From: Desulfatitalea sp. UBA4791
GTDB lineage: Bacteria > Desulfobacterota > Desulfobacteria > Desulfobacterales > Desulfosarcinaceae
Reading direction: 5' to 3'
Length of the DNA: 64,000 nt
Assembly: GCA_002402905.1 (NCBI GenBank)
Contig: DHGT01000037.1
Location: forward strand, 61,327 to 125,326
A model generated the notes under the pieces. The model was not told the DNA's origin and did not search any database. It saw only the letters and a program-made list of their open reading frames with translations. The translations under genes and the position numbers were made by a program. This document shows, one piece after another, positions 1 to 8,607 of this stretch (positions are counted from its first letter, which is position 1; each line of letters starts with the position of its first letter).

Positions 1-1131
1 ATCAACCAGATGAAGATGGAAAAGCGCTGGCAGGGCGACGATGTCATCGATCTGGGCATGGGCAACCCCGTGGACCCGGCCCCGGAGCAGGTGATATCCA
101 AACTGGTGGAGGTGGCCAACGATCCCAAGACCCACCGCTACCCGGCGGCCGACGGCATGCGTAACCTGCGCATCGAAATCGCCAAGAGCTACGAAAAGGA
201 TTACGGCGTTACCCTAAATGCCAACACCGAAGTGATGTGCACCATCGGTTCCAAGGAGGGCATCTCCCACCTCTGCCTGGCCCTCATCGGCCCCGGCGAC
301 ACGGTGCTGGTGCCGGCCCCGGCCTTTCCGGTGCACATCTACGCCGCCATTATCGCCGGCGGCAGCGTGCTGCGAATTCCCCTGGACGAAGAGGGGGCCT
401 TTCTCGAACGGCTGGAAATCATGTGCGCCAATGTCTATCCGCGCCCCAAAGTGCTGATTCTCAATTATCCTCACAACCCCACCGGCGTGCTGGGCAGCAT
501 GACGATCTACGAACGGGTCGTCGAGCTGGCCAAAAAATACGGCTTCATGGTGATCCACGACTTTGCCTACAACAAGATCACCTTCGACGGTTATGCGGCG
601 CCGAGCTTCATGCAGGTGCCGGGGGCCCGCGATGTGGGGGTGGAGTTCGGCTCCTTTTCAAAGTCCTACAACATGGCCGGCTGGCGACTGGGCTACTGCG
701 TGGGCAATCCGGAGATGGTGGCCGGTCTGCGCAAGATCAAGGGATATTACGACTACGGCATCTTTTCGGCCATCCAGGTGGCTGGCATCGTGGCCTTGCG
801 CCACTGCAACGAGGATGTCGTCCGCCAGGCCCATATCTACCAGAACCGCCGCGATGTCCTCTGCGAAGGGCTGGAACGCATGGATTGGCCGGTGACGCGG
901 CCCAAGGCCGGCATGTTCGCCTGGGTCAAGATTCCGCCGCCGTACGACCGCTTGGGCTCCATGGAGTTTTCCATCCAGATGATGAAGCGCGCCAATGTGG
1001 CCCTGGCCCCGGGCATCGGTTTTGGAGAAGAGGGCGAAGGATATCTGCGCATCGCTCTAGTGGAAAACGAACACCGCATCCGGCAGGCCCTGCGGCAGAT
1101 GAAGCGGGCCATGAAGGAGCTGGATGTTTAA
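1..1131 (+). CDS. PLP-dependent aminotransferase, class I/II (5' end outside window)
   Basis: Fold-type I aminotransferase of the alanine/aspartate/LL-diaminopimelate group, which moves an amino group between an amino acid and a 2-oxo acid in the cytoplasm. The frame is open from base 1 (INQMKMEKR...), and family members carry about 20 further residues before this point, so the true start lies upstream of the window. Visible family marks are VIDLGMGNPVDPAP near the N-terminus, the NYPHNPTG motif, and SFSKSYNMAGWRLGY, in which the lysine codon at 661-663 is the expected PLP Schiff-base residue. The C-terminal PGIGFGEEGEGYLRIALV is the usual substrate-carboxylate Arg region. The exact substrate cannot be told from sequence alone. 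The gene ends six bases before the stop of the convergent ABC permease. Confidence 0.9.
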   Translation: MNQMKMEKRWQGDDVIDLGMGNPVDPAPEQVISKLVEVANDPKTHRYPAADGMRNLRIEIAKSYEKDYGVTLNANTEVMCTIGSKEGISHLCLALIGPGDTVLVPAPAFPVHIYAAIIAGGSVLRIPLDEEGAFLERLEIMCANVYPRPKVLILNYPHNPTGVLGSMTIYERVVELAKKYGFMVIHDFAYNKITFDGYAAPSFMQVPGARDVGVEFGSFSKSYNMAGWRLGYCVGNPEMVAGLRKIKGYYDYGIFSAIQVAGIVALRHCNEDVVRQAHIYQNRRDVLCEGLERMDWPVTRPKAGMFAWVKIPPPYDRLGSMEFSIQMMKRANVALAPGIGFGEEGEGYLRIALVENEHRIRQALRQMKRAMKELDV

Positions 1132-1136
1132 CGGGC

Positions 1137-1874
1137 TCAGGCGATCCAGCTCCGGCTGATGCGATAGAGGCTCAGGCCAAACAACACCACACAAAAGGCG
1201 CCGAGGATGGTCAGGTCGAGGGAGAAGGGCATGATGTTGGCGCCGTGTATGGACCCATGAAGCACGTCGACCCCATAGGTCAACGGGAAGACATAGGACA
1301 ATGGCTGCAAGTAGACCGGCAATTTCTCGATGGGGAAAAAGAGTCCGCACAGAAAAATCATGGGAAAACGGAAAAAGTTGGAGAAGGTCTGCGCTTCGAA
1401 CACTTCGCTTACGGCCACGGCAATAAAAAGCCCCAAAAACGTGGAGGCCACGGAGATTAAGACCACCGCGGGAACGAAGGCCGCCCACGCCACCTGAGAC
1501 AGATCGCTCAAAAAGGCGGCCATGATGACCGGCACAAAGGCGTTCACCGTGCCGAAAAGGATGGCGCCGGCGGTCTTGGCCAGCATCAGCAGCTCCAGGG
1601 GAATGGGCGCCAGCAGAAGCCGTTCGAACGAGTGGTTTTTTTTCTCGAAGGTCACCGTTACCGCCAGCATGGAAGTGGTGCCGAAAAGGATGGAAACGGC
1701 CACCACACCCGGCAACACCGTCGGAATGCTTCCCAGGCCGCTGCCGGACTTGACGAAGAACATGCCTGTCCAGGCCAGGGGAAAAATCAGGCCCCAACTG
1801 ATATTGGGCGGTTTCAGGTAATAGGTCCGCAGGTCTTTGAGAAGGATATTCCAGAACGCGATCCAGCGCTTCAT
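1137..1874 (-). CDS. ABC-2 type transporter permease
   Basis: Membrane subunit of an ABC-2 family exporter (DrrB/NodJ/YadH-like), 245 residues. It shows about six hydrophobic segments and the late FFPIEKLPVYLQPLSYVFPL stretch, which resembles the ABC-2 signature before the last membrane helices. The start MKRWIAFW overlaps the stop of the upstream ATPase gene in an ATGA arrangement (1871-1874), so the two were built as a coupled operon. Because the ATPase gene looks decayed, this permease may no longer have a working motor, unless another ATPase supplies it. The cargo is unknown. Confidence 0.85.
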   Translation of the reverse strand: MKRWIAFWNILLKDLRTYYLKPPNISWGLIFPLAWTGMFFVKSGSGLGSIPTVLPGVVAVSILFGTTSMLAVTVTFEKKNHSFERLLLAPIPLELLMLAKTAGAILFGTVNAFVPVIMAAFLSDLSQVAWAAFVPAVVLISVASTFLGLFIAVAVSEVFEAQTFSNFFRFPMIFLCGLFFPIEKLPVYLQPLSYVFPLTYGVDVLHGSIHGANIMPFSLDLTILGAFCVVLFGLSLYRISRSWIA

Positions 1875-2606
1875 TTCGGGCCGCCCCCCTTTTCCTTTTC
1901 TTTGCGCATGGCATCCGCCGCGATGCCCGTGATCCGAACAAATATGTCTTCCAGCGACATCTGCATCCTGCGCGCTTCGGTGACTTCGGCCCCATGATCC
2001 TCCAAAAACCGAATCAGGGGTCCGACGTGGATCGGGGTGTCGGCCTGCACCCGGATGCGGCCGGGTCCGGGAAGTGAGAACTCCACGCCCGGAAAGGCCT
2101 GGGAAAGTCCGGCATGCAACGCCTGGCTGGTATGGGTGCTGGTGATTTGAACCACATGTTTTCCCTGAATCGGCTGAACCAGATGGTCGACCGTATCGAT
2201 CCAGACGATGCGGCCGGATACGATGAAGGCGATCCGGTCGCAGAGCCGTTCCGCCTCTTCGATGTAATGGGTGGTCAGGAAAATCGTCGTGCCGTTGCGG
2301 TTCAAGTCGTCGATAAGCTGACGCAAGTGCCTGGCGCTGGCCACGTCGATACCGGTGGTGGGCTCGTCGAGAAACAGGATGGCGGGCCTGTGGATGATGC
2401 CTGCGGCGATGGTGAGTTTGCGCTTCATGCCCTTGGAATAGCCGGCGAATTTGCGATTCGCCGCCTCGGCGAGGTCGAAGCGGTCCAACAATTCCCTGGC
2501 CCGGGATTCTCTTTCGGCTTTTCCCATGCCGTAAAGGGCCGCGCAGAAACAGAGATGGATCGTTCCGGCATCGGGTCGCGCCAGGCCGGTGAGCATGAGG
2601 GTGATG
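1871..2606 (-). pseudogene. ABC transporter ATPase remnant lacking Walker A
   Basis: The readable part (start codon at 2594-2596, 241 residues) is clearly an ABC-2 exporter ATPase. It has a signature-like YSKGMKRKLTIAAG, Walker B AILFLDEPTTGID and switch-histidine LTTH, plus the usual C-terminal extension. Two pieces are missing. Upstream of the MLTGLARPDAGTI segment the frame reads ITL and then meets a TGA at 2604-2606, with no GPNGAGKT Walker A sequence in any frame up to the next gene. Also, AGTIH joins directly to LCFCAALYGMG, where intact relatives have about 35-40 residues containing the Q-loop. Without Walker A and Q-loop it should not hydrolyse ATP. I read this as a gene damaged by two deletions; an assembly error is the alternative. 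Confidence 0.75.
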
Positions 2607-2721
2607 CGTCAGCGCCTTTTTGCTTGCCAAATCCCCGCCGTCCTCATAATCTTCTTCACGCATGCGGACCGCATCCACCAACCGTTCCGACCGATGACCC
2701 CCATTCAAAAAGGAGTCTCCC

Positions 2722-4158
2722 TTGGCCAAGCGTTTGACCCCCGCGGATATGGACAAGTTCTTCAACCCCCAAAGCATCGCCCTGGTCGGCGTATCCCGCT
2801 CCGGCTGGCGTTTTGGCGGGTTGAGCTTCATGCGCAAACTCATCGATGCAGGTTATGCAGGCCGTCTCTACCCCATCAATGCCAAGGCGGACGACATTCT
2901 CGGTGTCAAGGCCTGGCCGGACGTGGCATCGCTGCCCGAGGTCCCCGACCTGGTGATGGTGACCGTGGCCGCCGCCAACGTTCCCGCGATGATCGAGGCC
3001 TGCGCCCGCAAAGGCGCACGGCACATTCATCTGTTGACCGCTGGATTCGACGAACTGGGCACTGCGGCCGGCCAGGAGATGGCCGCGCGCCTGGTCTCCA
3101 CCTGCGAGCGACATAACGTGTGGCTGATCGGTCCGAACTGCATGGGACCCTACCGACCGGCCGCGCGCCTCGCCGCCTGGGGTGCCATACCGGGTGTTGC
3201 CGGCCCCCTGGGAATCATCTCCCAGTCGGGCGGCATGACCCAGCGCTTGACCGAATATGCCGCATCGCTGGGCCTGGGCGTTGAAAAAGCGGTCAGCGTG
3301 GGCAACGGCAGTGTGCTCGGTGCGCTCGATTTCCTGGAGGCCTTCGGCGATGATCCGCTGATCAAGGTGATCGGTATGTATCTGGAGGGGATCGATGACG
3401 GAAGCCGGCTGTTGGAACTGGCCCGGGGGATCGGCCGAAGCAAACCCATCGTCGTGATCAAGGGCGGACAGAGCGATGCGGGCTCCCGCACGGTGGCCTC
3501 CCACACCGGCGCCATGGCCGGCCGCGCTGCCATCTGGGAGGCGGTGTTCCGACAAGCCAACATGATCCCGGTGCAAACGCTGGACGGCTGGCTGGATGCC
3601 TTGATGGCGTTTGCCTTCGTTGATCCCCCGCGCGCCAACGGGGTCTTCATCATCGGCGGCGGCGGGGGTACCAGCGTGTTGTACGGCGACACCTTCGTGC
3701 GCGAGGGATTGCGTGTACCGCCGCTGGGTGCCCCGACCATGGCGCGCCTGCGCGAGATCGTTCCCGAAGCTGGCTCCATCGCCGGCAACCCGCTGGATAT
3801 GTGGCAGGTATTCACCGATACCGCCTGCCTGGGCCATCTGATCGACATGGCTGAGGAGGAAGCCGCGGTGGACCTGATGGTGGTGGACCGGCTCATTGCC
3901 CGAAATGCGTTTCACATGCCCGAAACCCCAGACTTGACCGCCGAGACCATCGACATGCTCGACACGCGATCGGGCCGCAAACCCATCGTGTTCGTGGTGG
4001 ATTCGGAAGGTGGCGACAGCCGGCTGGCCGCCGACGGAGCCGCCATCAGGGCCGCCTTCGGCAGGGCCGGCTATGCGGTCTTTCCCTCGATCGGTCGCGC
4101 GGCCCGGGCGCTTTCCCGCCTGTATCGCTATTATGACCGACGAGAAAAGAGAGTTTAA
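2722..4158 (+). CDS. CoA-binding protein, NDP-forming acyl-CoA synthetase alpha-like
   Basis: Resembles the alpha part of ADP-forming acyl-CoA synthetases and the succinyl-CoA ligase superfamily, 478 residues. The N-terminal CoA-binding Rossmann domain is seen in FFNPQSIALVGVS and GPNCMG. The ligase-CoA domain follows with GPLGIISQSGGM, and SHTGAMAG carries the histidine expected to be phosphorylated. No ATP-grasp beta domain is fused or adjacent, so a partner encoded elsewhere would be needed for full activity. The start is a TTG at 2722 with AGGAG at 2711-2715. The gene sits divergently from the ATPase remnant and 21 bases before the TerC gene. The acyl group is unknown. Confidence 0.8.
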   Translation: MAKRLTPADMDKFFNPQSIALVGVSRSGWRFGGLSFMRKLIDAGYAGRLYPINAKADDILGVKAWPDVASLPEVPDLVMVTVAAANVPAMIEACARKGARHIHLLTAGFDELGTAAGQEMAARLVSTCERHNVWLIGPNCMGPYRPAARLAAWGAIPGVAGPLGIISQSGGMTQRLTEYAASLGLGVEKAVSVGNGSVLGALDFLEAFGDDPLIKVIGMYLEGIDDGSRLLELARGIGRSKPIVVIKGGQSDAGSRTVASHTGAMAGRAAIWEAVFRQANMIPVQTLDGWLDALMAFAFVDPPRANGVFIIGGGGGTSVLYGDTFVREGLRVPPLGAPTMARLREIVPEAGSIAGNPLDMWQVFTDTACLGHLIDMAEEEAAVDLMVVDRLIARNAFHMPETPDLTAETIDMLDTRSGRKPIVFVVDSEGGDSRLAADGAAIRAAFGRAGYAVFPSIGRAARALSRLYRYYDRREKRV

Positions 4159-4179
4159 AAAACGGAAGGAGATATCGCC

Positions 4180-4881
4180 ATGGCGGATGCGCTGGCGTTA
4201 CTGGCCCTGCTGATCGGCCTGGAACTGGTTCTTGGGGTGGACAACGTGCTGGTCATCGCCATCTTCGTCGGCCGGCTGCCGGCGGAAAAGCGCCAGAAGG
4301 CGCGCGTACTGGGGCTGGCCCTGGCCCTGGTGGCGCGGATCGCCATGCTCTCCCTGGTCGTCTTTCTGGTGGCCATGACCCGACCGGTGATCTGGACCCT
4401 GTCGGTTCGCGATCTGATTCTGATCGGCGGCGGTTTTTTCCTCCTCTACAAAGCGGTGCGCGAAATCCACCACACCCTGTCGCTCGTGGATGAACGGACG
4501 CCCCAGGATGCACCCAAAAGCGGCGCCTTCGGGTCGGTGATCGGCCAAATCGTGATGCTCGACATCGTCTTTTCCATCGACTCGGTAATCACCGCCGTGG
4601 GGTTGACGTCCGAACTGTGGATCATCGTCCTGGCCGTGGTGCTCTCGTTCGTGGGCATCCTGTTCTTCGCCCGGCCGATCGGCGAGTTCATCCTGAACCA
4701 TCCGGCACTGAAAATCCTGGCGCTATCCTTTCTCATCACCATCGGCGTAACGCTCTTTATGGAGGGCATGCACAAACATGTGCCCAAGGCCTATATCTAT
4801 CTACCCATGGGGTTCGCTCTCTTCGTGGAGATGCTGCAGATGCGCTACGAACACAACCGTCGCAAACTGCAAAAGGGATAA
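4180..4881 (+). CDS. TerC family integral membrane protein
   Basis: Polytopic membrane protein of 233 residues in the TerC/YjbE/Alx family, associated with manganese or other metal export and tellurite resistance. The sequence has the diagnostic acidic membrane motifs: LELVLGVDNVLVI early on and IVMLDIVFSIDSVITAVG in the second half, whose Asp residues are thought to bind metal. Roughly seven hydrophobic helices are visible. GGAAGGAG just upstream of the ATG at 4180 is a good ribosome-binding site. It follows the CoA-binding gene by 21 bases, which suggests co-transcription but no obvious functional link. Confidence 0.9.
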   Translation: MADALALLALLIGLELVLGVDNVLVIAIFVGRLPAEKRQKARVLGLALALVARIAMLSLVVFLVAMTRPVIWTLSVRDLILIGGGFFLLYKAVREIHHTLSLVDERTPQDAPKSGAFGSVIGQIVMLDIVFSIDSVITAVGLTSELWIIVLAVVLSFVGILFFARPIGEFILNHPALKILALSFLITIGVTLFMEGMHKHVPKAYIYLPMGFALFVEMLQMRYEHNRRKLQKG

Positions 4882-4884
4882 GCC

Positions 4885-6582
4885 CTATTTTTTATTCTGC
4901 TCTTCCTCGACCAGCACCCGACGAAGGACCTTGCCCACGCCGCTCATGGGCAGTTCATCACGGAAATCCACGGCCTGGGGCACCTTGTAGGAGGAGATGC
5001 GCGGCTTGGCCCAGGCAATGATCTCGTCGGCCGATATCTGTCCCTTGAATTGCGGCTTGGGCACCACGAAGGCCTTGATCACCTCTCCCTTTTTAGGGTC
5101 GGGCGCTCCGATGACGGCCACCTTATCCACGGCCTCATGGGTCAGCAGGAACGTCTCCACCTCTTCAGGAAAGACGCTGAATCCCGACACCTTGATCATC
5201 TCTTTTTTTCGTCCCAGGAAGTAAAGAAAGCCATCGTCGTCGAACTTGCCCATGTCGCCGGTGTAGACCCATCCGTCGACGAGCGCCTCCCGGGTTTCTT
5301 CCGGCTTGTTCCAGTATCCTTTGAGAACGGCAGGGTTCTTGATCACAATCTCTCCCATCTCACCTACGGGCACCTCTTTGGCGCGATCTTCCCAGGAGAC
5401 GATCTTGATCTGCTGCCCGGGTATGGGAATTCCCTGGCAACCGGCTGCAAATTTGGGCTTGTCGATGGGCATGAAGGTGTCGAAGGTGTGGGTTTCGGTC
5501 AAACCGTAAGCCGCCTCGGCCAACAGACAGCCGCCGGTATCGTCGGCCCACCGTTTGGCAATCGCTTCGGTCAACTGAATGCCGAAACTGGTGGTGAGGC
5601 AGAGCCGCAGCGAGGACAAGTCGTATTGGGGTCGATCGGGATGCCCCATGATGGCCATGTTCATGGGCACTGCCGCCTGGAAGAATTGCACCTTGTACCG
5701 TTCGATGGCCTGCATGGCGGCGACAGGATCGAACATCAACATCAGGACCTGGGTATCGCCCATGGCGATCATGGTATCCACGGCGCCCAGCATGCCGGCG
5801 ATATGGAAGGTGGGCAGAATCGCCAGGCTGATCATGAACTCACCGGGAAGATTCAGATACTGCCGGTTGCCCTCCTTGACGCTCATCAGGGCGGCCACCT
5901 TGAAGAGCTTGCCGCCATGGGTCAGGATGGCGCCCTTGGGCAGCCCGGTGGTGCCGCCGGTAAACTGGAACTGGACCGGATCGTCGAGTTCCACCGTCAC
6001 CTTGACCGGCTCGGATGGATAGCGGGTGAAGATCTCCATGAACTCGGTGGCATCGGGAATCGTGGCCTTCGGTGCCGCCATCATGGGGGCCAGGTTCATG
6101 GTCGGTTGCGGGGGGAGAAAATCGTGCAGGCTGGTGACGAGAATGGTTTTCAGATCGCTCTCCCGCGTCGCGGCTGTAACCACCGGGTAGAGCAGGTCGA
6201 GGCTGATGATGGCCTTGGCCCCGGTATCGCGCAGCTGGTAGGCCAGTTCCCACTCTTTGAACAACGGGCTGCATGGCACGATGACGCCGCCCATCTTACA
6301 GATACCGTAATGGGCGATGTGATATTGGGGGCAGCTGGGCAAAAACAGGGCGATGCGATCGCCTTTCTGAAAACCGGCATCCATGAGATAGTGGGCGAAT
6401 TGTTCGGACATGCGGTCCAGCTCGCCGTAGGTCACCTCCTTGCCGTAGAAGACGATGGCGGTACGGTCGGGAAATTCCCGGGCATTGTCCCGCAGATATT
6501 CGAATACCGGTTTGCGACCGCGCGGATAGGTGATTTCCTTGGGTATAAATGACGGCCATTGCTCGATCCAGATGGGTTCCAT
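4885..6582 (-). CDS. AMP-forming acyl-CoA ligase (FadD-like)
   Basis: Adenylate-forming enzyme of 565 residues that activates a carboxylic acid to its CoA thioester using ATP. The P-loop-like FTGGTTGLPKGAILTH, the EAAYGLTETHTFDT motif and the hinge YTGDMGKFDDDGFLYFLGR are all present. The C-terminal GVGKVLRRVL contains the catalytic lysine region. The start was set at MEPIWIEQW (6580-6582) because AAGGAGA lies eight bases upstream, although the frame stays open further 5'. It lies 89 bases downstream of the hydrolase gene on the same strand. Medium- or long-chain fatty acids or aromatic acids are all possible substrates. Confidence 0.88.
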   Translation of the reverse strand: MEPIWIEQWPSFIPKEITYPRGRKPVFEYLRDNAREFPDRTAIVFYGKEVTYGELDRMSEQFAHYLMDAGFQKGDRIALFLPSCPQYHIAHYGICKMGGVIVPCSPLFKEWELAYQLRDTGAKAIISLDLLYPVVTAATRESDLKTILVTSLHDFLPPQPTMNLAPMMAAPKATIPDATEFMEIFTRYPSEPVKVTVELDDPVQFQFTGGTTGLPKGAILTHGGKLFKVAALMSVKEGNRQYLNLPGEFMISLAILPTFHIAGMLGAVDTMIAMGDTQVLMLMFDPVAAMQAIERYKVQFFQAAVPMNMAIMGHPDRPQYDLSSLRLCLTTSFGIQLTEAIAKRWADDTGGCLLAEAAYGLTETHTFDTFMPIDKPKFAAGCQGIPIPGQQIKIVSWEDRAKEVPVGEMGEIVIKNPAVLKGYWNKPEETREALVDGWVYTGDMGKFDDDGFLYFLGRKKEMIKVSGFSVFPEEVETFLLTHEAVDKVAVIGAPDPKKGEVIKAFVVPKPQFKGQISADEIIAWAKPRISSYKVPQAVDFRDELPMSGVGKVLRRVLVEEEQNKK

Positions 6583-6671
6583 GCGGTTCTGTCTCCTTTT
6601 ATGTGCGAGATGGTCCCGGTTTCGATTCTGTTTGACCATCGAAACCGTGAGCGGTGTGGTTCGATTGCAGA

Positions 6672-7463
6672 TTATGCCAACGCACCGAGAAAGCCAAGAA
6701 GCGTCCGGTTAAACACCTCGGCCTGCTCGATATTGAGCATGTGGGCCGCATCGGCGAGGATGGTGAGTTGTGAGCCGGCGATACGCTCGTGGATGAACCG
6801 GGCCGCAGCCACCGGTGTGCCCTGGTCGTGTTCGCCGACCGTGATCAGGGTGGGGACGCGGATCGACCGGAGGTCGTCGCGCAGGTCCATGTCGCGAATT
6901 GCGGCACAACAGGCGCAAAACCCATCCGGTGACGTGGATACAATGGCATCACGAATCCCTTGCACCTCCTGGGCCAGGCGCGCCTGACCGGACGAGGTGA
7001 ACCAGCGCTCGATGGTGGCGTCGGCCACTGCGGCCAAGCCCTGGGCGGCGACCACCTGAATCCGCTCCTGCCAGAGATCGGGCGGCGGCATGTGGGCCGA
7101 GGTGGAGCTGAGGGTCAAGGAGTTCAGCCTGTGGCCAGGGGCGGCCCCCAGGCGTTGACCGACCATGCCGCCCATGGAGAGTCCCACAAAATGGACCCTG
7201 TCCAGCTTCAATCCGTCCATCAGGCCCACGGCATCTGCGGTCAACCGATCGATGGTATACGGGCCGGGCGTCACGGCCGACCGGCCGTGGCCGCGATGGT
7301 CGTAGCGCAACACGCGGTACCCGGAAGCGACCAGGGGGGTGACCTGTGTATCCCACATACCCAGGTCAGAAGCCAGGGAATGGGCCATCATCACCACCGG
7401 TCCCGAGCCGGGGCCATCCCATTGATAGTGGATGGCGGCATCGTCGATGGTCATCAGCGGCAT
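6672..7463 (-). CDS. Alpha/beta hydrolase, 3-oxoadipate enol-lactonase-like
   Basis: Alpha/beta-hydrolase fold protein of 263 residues. The nucleophile elbow is GLSMGGMVG, the acid is probably the Asp in GEHDQGTP, and the histidine is in DAAHMLNIEQ, which together form a complete catalytic triad. The MAHSLASDLGMWDTQV start and YDHRGHGRS motif resemble PcaD enol-lactonases, but no beta-ketoadipate pathway gene is nearby, so the PcaD name is not adopted. CAGGAG precedes the ATG at 7463 by six bases. It is followed on the same strand by the acyl-CoA ligase, so a role in releasing or processing an acid that is then activated is possible. Confidence 0.82.
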   Translation of the reverse strand: MPLMTIDDAAIHYQWDGPGSGPVVMMAHSLASDLGMWDTQVTPLVASGYRVLRYDHRGHGRSAVTPGPYTIDRLTADAVGLMDGLKLDRVHFVGLSMGGMVGQRLGAAPGHRLNSLTLSSTSAHMPPPDLWQERIQVVAAQGLAAVADATIERWFTSSGQARLAQEVQGIRDAIVSTSPDGFCACCAAIRDMDLRDDLRSIRVPTLITVGEHDQGTPVAAARFIHERIAGSQLTILADAAHMLNIEQAEVFNRTLLGFLGALA

Positions 7464-7574
7464 CGTCTGCTCCTGTGTTTTCAGAATTTATCGCAAGAAC
7501 ATAAAACCGAAACGGGCCTGCAAGATTGGGCCCGGACGGATTGATTCGAGGTTTGAATGCGCGTGTCGGTGCGG

Positions 7575-8477
7575 CTATACCGGCACGGGGCCATGACCGA
7601 TGTGGTTAAGGAGCCGCAAGGCGGCCTGTCGGACAACGGGAGAGGCATCCTGAACCAGGGGGAGTACACATAGATCCATATTTTTTCGTCTCAGTTGTCC
7701 TCTGTCGGCGCCGGCCAGGTAAACCAGGGCCTGCTCTCGGATTCTCCGATCCGGATCTTCCAGGCACTGCAGATACAGGTGCAGCGGTTTTTGGGTGCCA
7801 CACACCGAGTCCAATACCACCAGGGCATCGTAACGCAGATCGGCATCGCCCTGTCCCAGGTAGTGGGCACAGATGTCGACCACCTCTTTGTGGTGCGATT
7901 TAAAACAACTCAGGTGATACAAGATGCAGCGTTGCTGCTCCTTGGTGCTTCGCCACATGGCGTTGGCCAGAACGTCGAAAAGGCGCTCATCGCCGATATT
8001 GGCCAAGGCGCCGACAGCGGCCTGCTGCACCTCAGGATCCACGTCGCAGAGGGCGTCGACCAGGGGCCCCACGGCCCGCTGGTTGCCCTCCCACCCCAGG
8101 GCAAAAGCGGCGGCGGCGCGCACGGCCGCATGATGATAGCCCAGATCGGCGATGAGGTTGTCCACCAGGGCGCCATGGTCCTTGGTCATGGCGCCTACCA
8201 GGCTCAATTGGGAGGCGGCGGCGTGCCGAATCGTATCGTTCTGGTTCAAATCGGTCATCAGTCGATAGAGCGGCCAGACGGCCCGGGCGGCGCCCATGGA
8301 ACCCAACAGCAAAACAATTTTCAGTTTGGTCTCATCATCGGCGACATCCAGCGCCTTGATCAGCAGGTCCATGGCCTGATCACCGTCTTGAATCAGCTTG
8401 TCCATGGCGTGCAGATAGCCCTTCACCTTGGCAAGCAGGCGTTCATGTCCATTGAATTGGATGACGGTGTGACTCAT
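7575..8477 (-). CDS. HEAT-repeat protein
   Basis: A 300-residue protein made of about seven to eight helical repeats of roughly 30-35 residues, such as VRAAAAFALGWEGN, VQQAAVGALANIGD and VRQAALRLLNHIG. These are HEAT/PBS-lyase-type repeats, which normally act as protein-binding scaffolds. No catalytic residues, signal peptide or membrane segment are seen. The ribosome-binding site is weak. Cysteines occur at scattered positions but do not form a metal motif. The partner cannot be named; neighbours on the same strand (the helicase fusion upstream, the hydrolase downstream) are each separated by 110-130 bases, so it may be a single transcription unit. Confidence 0.8.
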   Translation of the reverse strand: MSHTVIQFNGHERLLAKVKGYLHAMDKLIQDGDQAMDLLIKALDVADDETKLKIVLLLGSMGAARAVWPLYRLMTDLNQNDTIRHAAASQLSLVGAMTKDHGALVDNLIADLGYHHAAVRAAAAFALGWEGNQRAVGPLVDALCDVDPEVQQAAVGALANIGDERLFDVLANAMWRSTKEQQRCILYHLSCFKSHHKEVVDICAHYLGQGDADLRYDALVVLDSVCGTQKPLHLYLQCLEDPDRRIREQALVYLAGADRGQLRRKNMDLCVLPLVQDASPVVRQAALRLLNHIGHGPVPV

Positions 8478-8607
8478 CTTTTTTCGAATCCATCATGGGT
8501 CGGTGCGGAAAAAACGGACCGATATTGCCACGCAGGTCCTGGGTTGTCCAGTACAAATTCATCGGTTCTTGCCTGATGTTCGGACTTGATCAAAACAGAG
8601 AGAGCTG

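Noticed and set aside
1137..2843. A 568-codon open frame on the minus strand running through both ABC genes
   Set aside because: Only its last 245 codons (the permease) show family features; the upstream part is the ATPase sequence read in the wrong frame.
2656..3915. A 419-codon minus-strand frame opposite the CoA-binding protein
   Set aside because: Antisense shadow of a conserved protein; no ribosome-binding site or family motif.
5050..6552. A 500-codon plus-strand frame opposite the acyl-CoA ligase
   Set aside because: Antisense shadow; rich in His and Gly with no recognisable family.
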